From NCBI RefSeq assembly GCF_025643255.1, contig NZ_CP087112.1, positions 2,976,001-3,040,000 of the forward strand: a stretch of DNA of 64,000 bases, written 5' to 3'. A program made the translations under genes and the position numbers. Shown in pieces: positions 60,348-64,000 of this stretch. The DNA is from Halomonas sp. 7T. Lineage in GTDB: Bacteria; Pseudomonadota; Gammaproteobacteria; Pseudomonadales; Halomonadaceae. Within the stretch, counting starts at the first letter, position 1. Each line of letters opens with the position of its first letter. Below the pieces are notes generated by a model. The model made no database searches and was not told where the DNA came from. It saw only the letters and a list, made by a program, of their open reading frames with translations.

Positions 60348-61262
60348 ATGACAAGTGATTCTCCTTTCGGCCATCGCTCCTCAGCCATCACAGTAATGCC
60401 ATGCCCACCGGAACAGCGGCGTGAAGCGCTGCTGCATTTAGCGGCGGTACATGTCCCTGCGCAACAGCCAGCTCTTCAGCAGGCCTTATCAACCGTCAAA
60501 GGGGGCCCTGACACTGTTTGGAAAGGCCTTTGGATAGCCACCCAAGCGGGCCAGATTGAAGCCGCCGCCTGGGTGCAGCCATTGGCTAACCAAATGGCGC
60601 AGCTTTGGCTTCCCAGGCAGCATAATTCAGCGGCTGATGCGCTATTGAACGCCTTACAAGGCTGGGTAAGCGAGCAGCCGATTGCGCTATGCCATGTGGC
60701 ACTAAACGACGATACAACCACCTGGGAAACGGCATTAGTCACCCACTCTATGCGGGCACTTGCCACCCTGGAGCACCTTGTGTGGCCGTGCCAGGCGGTT
60801 CCATCGCACGATAATCGGCTACTGCTAAGCCGCTTTGCTGAATTGGCCCCTGCTCAACAACAGGCGCTGGTAGCGAAGGTAAGCGAAGGCTCGTTAGACT
60901 GCCCAGGGCTTCGCGAAGCGCTCACCATCGATGCGCTGCTTGCTGGGTTTTATGCCCAGGCGCCGAGTGCCCCAGACCAGTGGTACCAGGTATGGCATCA
61001 GGGCGAAACAGTCGGCGTACTGCTCCTTGCTCCTGACCCTGTTAGCCAACGCTGGTCACTGCAATTGATGGGGCTGTTACCTGAGTGGCGAGGTAAAGGG
61101 TTGGGCAAGGCAATCATTGAAAAAGCACAAGTGTTGGCTAATCAGGCAGGAGCACGCGATATCACGCTCACCGTTGATACGCAGAATATGCCGGCAAAGC
61201 GTGTATATGCTCAGGCAGGGTTTACGCGCTATGCTCATCAGCGTTTACTGGCATGGTGTTAA
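60348..61262 (+). CDS. GNAT-family N-acetyltransferase
   Basis: The 304-residue product has a GNAT domain in its last 100 residues with LMGLLPEWRGKGLGKAIIEK (acetyl-CoA binding R-G-x-G-x-G/A motif) and TQNMPAKRVYAQAGFTRYAH. The N-terminal 180 residues hold a weaker, possibly degenerate second fold (WKGLWIATQAGQIEAAAWVQ). Substrate is unknown; it stands alone between terminators. Confidence 0.75.
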   Translation: MTSDSPFGHRSSAITVMPCPPEQRREALLHLAAVHVPAQQPALQQALSTVKGGPDTVWKGLWIATQAGQIEAAAWVQPLANQMAQLWLPRQHNSAADALLNALQGWVSEQPIALCHVALNDDTTTWETALVTHSMRALATLEHLVWPCQAVPSHDNRLLLSRFAELAPAQQQALVAKVSEGSLDCPGLREALTIDALLAGFYAQAPSAPDQWYQVWHQGETVGVLLLAPDPVSQRWSLQLMGLLPEWRGKGLGKAIIEKAQVLANQAGARDITLTVDTQNMPAKRVYAQAGFTRYAHQRLLAWC

Positions 61263-61484
61263 TTTGCCAAACGTGACACTGTTTTTATACCGCTAATTAA
61301 AGCGCGGAGTACGGCATAGGTTGAATTGCCGCGCTTAGTAGCATTTTCTTACGCTTGGCGTTCTCGGTATACTAATGCGCTATGCACGTCTTGGCGTTTC
61401 GGTTGCCGCAGGTTGATGATGTCGCTGCCGCGCGCAGGGGTTAAGCACAAAACGTTTTATGACAAAACTCAAGAGGTGGTGAGA

Positions 61485-62294
61485 GTGAAATCTAAGCTGA
61501 TCATGAGCGGGCTGGCGGCCCTAGGCGTCATGGCAGGCACATCCGGTGCTTATGCTCAAGACGCAGCACGAGACGCAATTGCTGAGCGCTTAGCGCCGGT
61601 AGGCCAACTCTGCTTGCAAGGCCAAGACTGCGGTACCGCAGCAGCGCCGGTAGTCGCGAGCAGCGGTGGCGGTGATGAGATTGATGGCGCAGGTATCTAC
61701 AACAATGTCTGCATGGCGTGCCACGAAACCGGCGCAGCGGGTGCCCCTATTCGCGGTGATGAAGCGGCGTGGGCTGAGCGCACCGAACAAGGTTTTGCCA
61801 CTCTGCTGGAACACTCCATCAACGGTATTGGTGCCATGCCTGCCCGCGGCGGCAACCCCAATCTGTCAGACGAAGAGATGGAAGCGGCGACAGCCTATTT
61901 AGTTGAGCCAGTAATGGACGTGCCTGAACTGGCTGGCGGTGAAGAAACGGCTGCTGCCGATGACAGCGCGAGTGACGACGTTGCCGCTGCAGAAGACACC
62001 GCGACAGACGAGCAAGCCGTGGCAAGTGAAGATGCCGCAACTGGCGGCAGTAACCTGGACGGTGAAGCGCTTTACGCCAGTGCTGGTTGCGTGGCGTGCC
62101 ACGCAGCAGGCGTTGCCGGCGCCCCGTTGATTGGCGATGCTGACGCTTGGGCGCCGCGTATTGAGCAAGGTATTGATGCGCTGTATGAAAGCGTCTTTAA
62201 CGGCAAAGGCGTAATGCCGCCACGCGGTGGCAGCAGTGCCTCTGACGAAGAGATCATGGCCGTCGTTGATTACATGGTGTCAGAAGTGCAATAA
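61485..62294 (+). CDS. di-haem cytochrome c (cytochrome c5-like)
   Basis: The 269-residue periplasmic protein has a signal peptide (MSGLAALGVMAGTSGAYAQ) and two c5-like domains with haem motifs CMACH and CVACH. Each is followed by GAAGAPIRGD/GVAGAPLIGD, then an 'AWA-R-EQG' helix and a Met-ligand region (GAMPARGG and GVMPPRGG). A linker very rich in Asp, Glu, Ala and Thr, about 50 residues long, separates the domains. I use the GTG at 61485, preceded by AAGAGGTGG; the frame is open 53 codons upstream. It probably carries electrons in the periplasm; the partner is not visible here. Confidence 0.85.
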   Translation: MKSKLIMSGLAALGVMAGTSGAYAQDAARDAIAERLAPVGQLCLQGQDCGTAAAPVVASSGGGDEIDGAGIYNNVCMACHETGAAGAPIRGDEAAWAERTEQGFATLLEHSINGIGAMPARGGNPNLSDEEMEAATAYLVEPVMDVPELAGGEETAAADDSASDDVAAAEDTATDEQAVASEDAATGGSNLDGEALYASAGCVACHAAGVAGAPLIGDADAWAPRIEQGIDALYESVFNGKGVMPPRGGSSASDEEIMAVVDYMVSEVQ

Positions 62295-62324
62295 ACAGAT
62301 TTTGTAATAAGTGATTTGTTATCT

Positions 62325-62363
62325 ATCCACAGGCGGGTGCTAACCCCCCTGTGGATATTTTTT
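62325..62363. terminator. terminator after the cytochrome gene
   Basis: ATCCACAGG/CCTGTGGAT stem with inner CGGG/CCCC pairing, followed by ATTTTTT. It lies between the convergent cytochrome and rep genes and can serve both. Confidence 0.85.
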
Positions 62364-62390
62364 GTGTTGCCACTTTCACCTTACTGGCCG

Positions 62391-64000
<1,610 letters not shown>

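Noticed and set aside
61326-61484. N-terminal extension of the cytochrome frame
   Set aside because: No ribosome site at its start, and a signal peptide begins after the GTG at 61485, so the extra 53 codons are probably untranslated.

Overview
The window looks like the replication-origin neighbourhood of a gammaproteobacterium of the Halomonadaceae (Halomonas/Vreelandella type). The reasons are the gene order gyrB-recF-dnaN-dnaA | rpmH-rnpA-yidC-mnmE ... mnmG-rsmG-parA-parB-atpIBEFHAGDC-glmU-glmS, coding DNA of moderate to high GC, an NhaD-type sodium/proton antiporter, and acidic secreted proteins. The genus is inferred from gene content and was not tested by search. I found no tRNA, rRNA, insertion sequence, phage or CRISPR array.

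Layout. 1-1.95 kb: an AT-rich tip of a surface-polysaccharide cluster (an unrecognised C-terminal fragment, a GT90-like and a GT25-like glycosyltransferase). 1.96-5.6 kb: envelope genes of normal composition (opgB-like phosphoglycerol transferase, waaF, hldD). 5.7-8.8 kb: glyQS. 8.9-10.3 kb: a lipopolysaccharide-kinase-like gene and gmhB. 10.4-16.7 kb: gyrB, recF, dnaN, dnaA on the minus strand. 16.7-17.26 kb: the dnaA-rpmH intergenic region with DnaA boxes (probable oriC). 17.26-21.1 kb: rpmH, rnpA, yidC, mnmE. Four perfect parS sites lie between 8.8 and 13.6 kb, two of them inside recF; parA and parB sit about 28 kb further on.

From 21.1 to 38.3 kb the usual mnmE-mnmG adjacency is interrupted by about 17.7 kb holding rlmJ, an OmpA-family lipoprotein, hemW-rdgB, a complete co-directional curli locus (csgD, csgE, csgF, csgG, csgB, csgA), an unassigned secreted beta-rich protein convergent with csgA, hemL-thiD-hemJ-clcA, argC, erpA and a glnHPQ-like amino-acid ABC transporter. 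This stretch ends in a second AT-rich, DnaA-box-containing region upstream of mnmG.

38.8-50.5 kb: mnmG-rsmG-parA-parB, then the nine-gene ATP synthase operon behind a near-consensus sigma-70 promoter. 50.5-64 kb: mgtE, a CDF metal efflux protein, uppP, apbE, glmU, glmS, nhaD, a GNAT acetyltransferase, a di-haem cytochrome c and the C-terminal part of the Rep helicase running off the right edge.

Themes: chromosome replication and segregation (dnaA, dnaN, gyrB, parABS, oriC), LPS inner-core assembly (hldD, gmhB, waaF and the glycosyltransferases), peptidoglycan and UDP-GlcNAc supply (glmS, glmU, uppP), energy metabolism, and curli amyloid biofilm formation.
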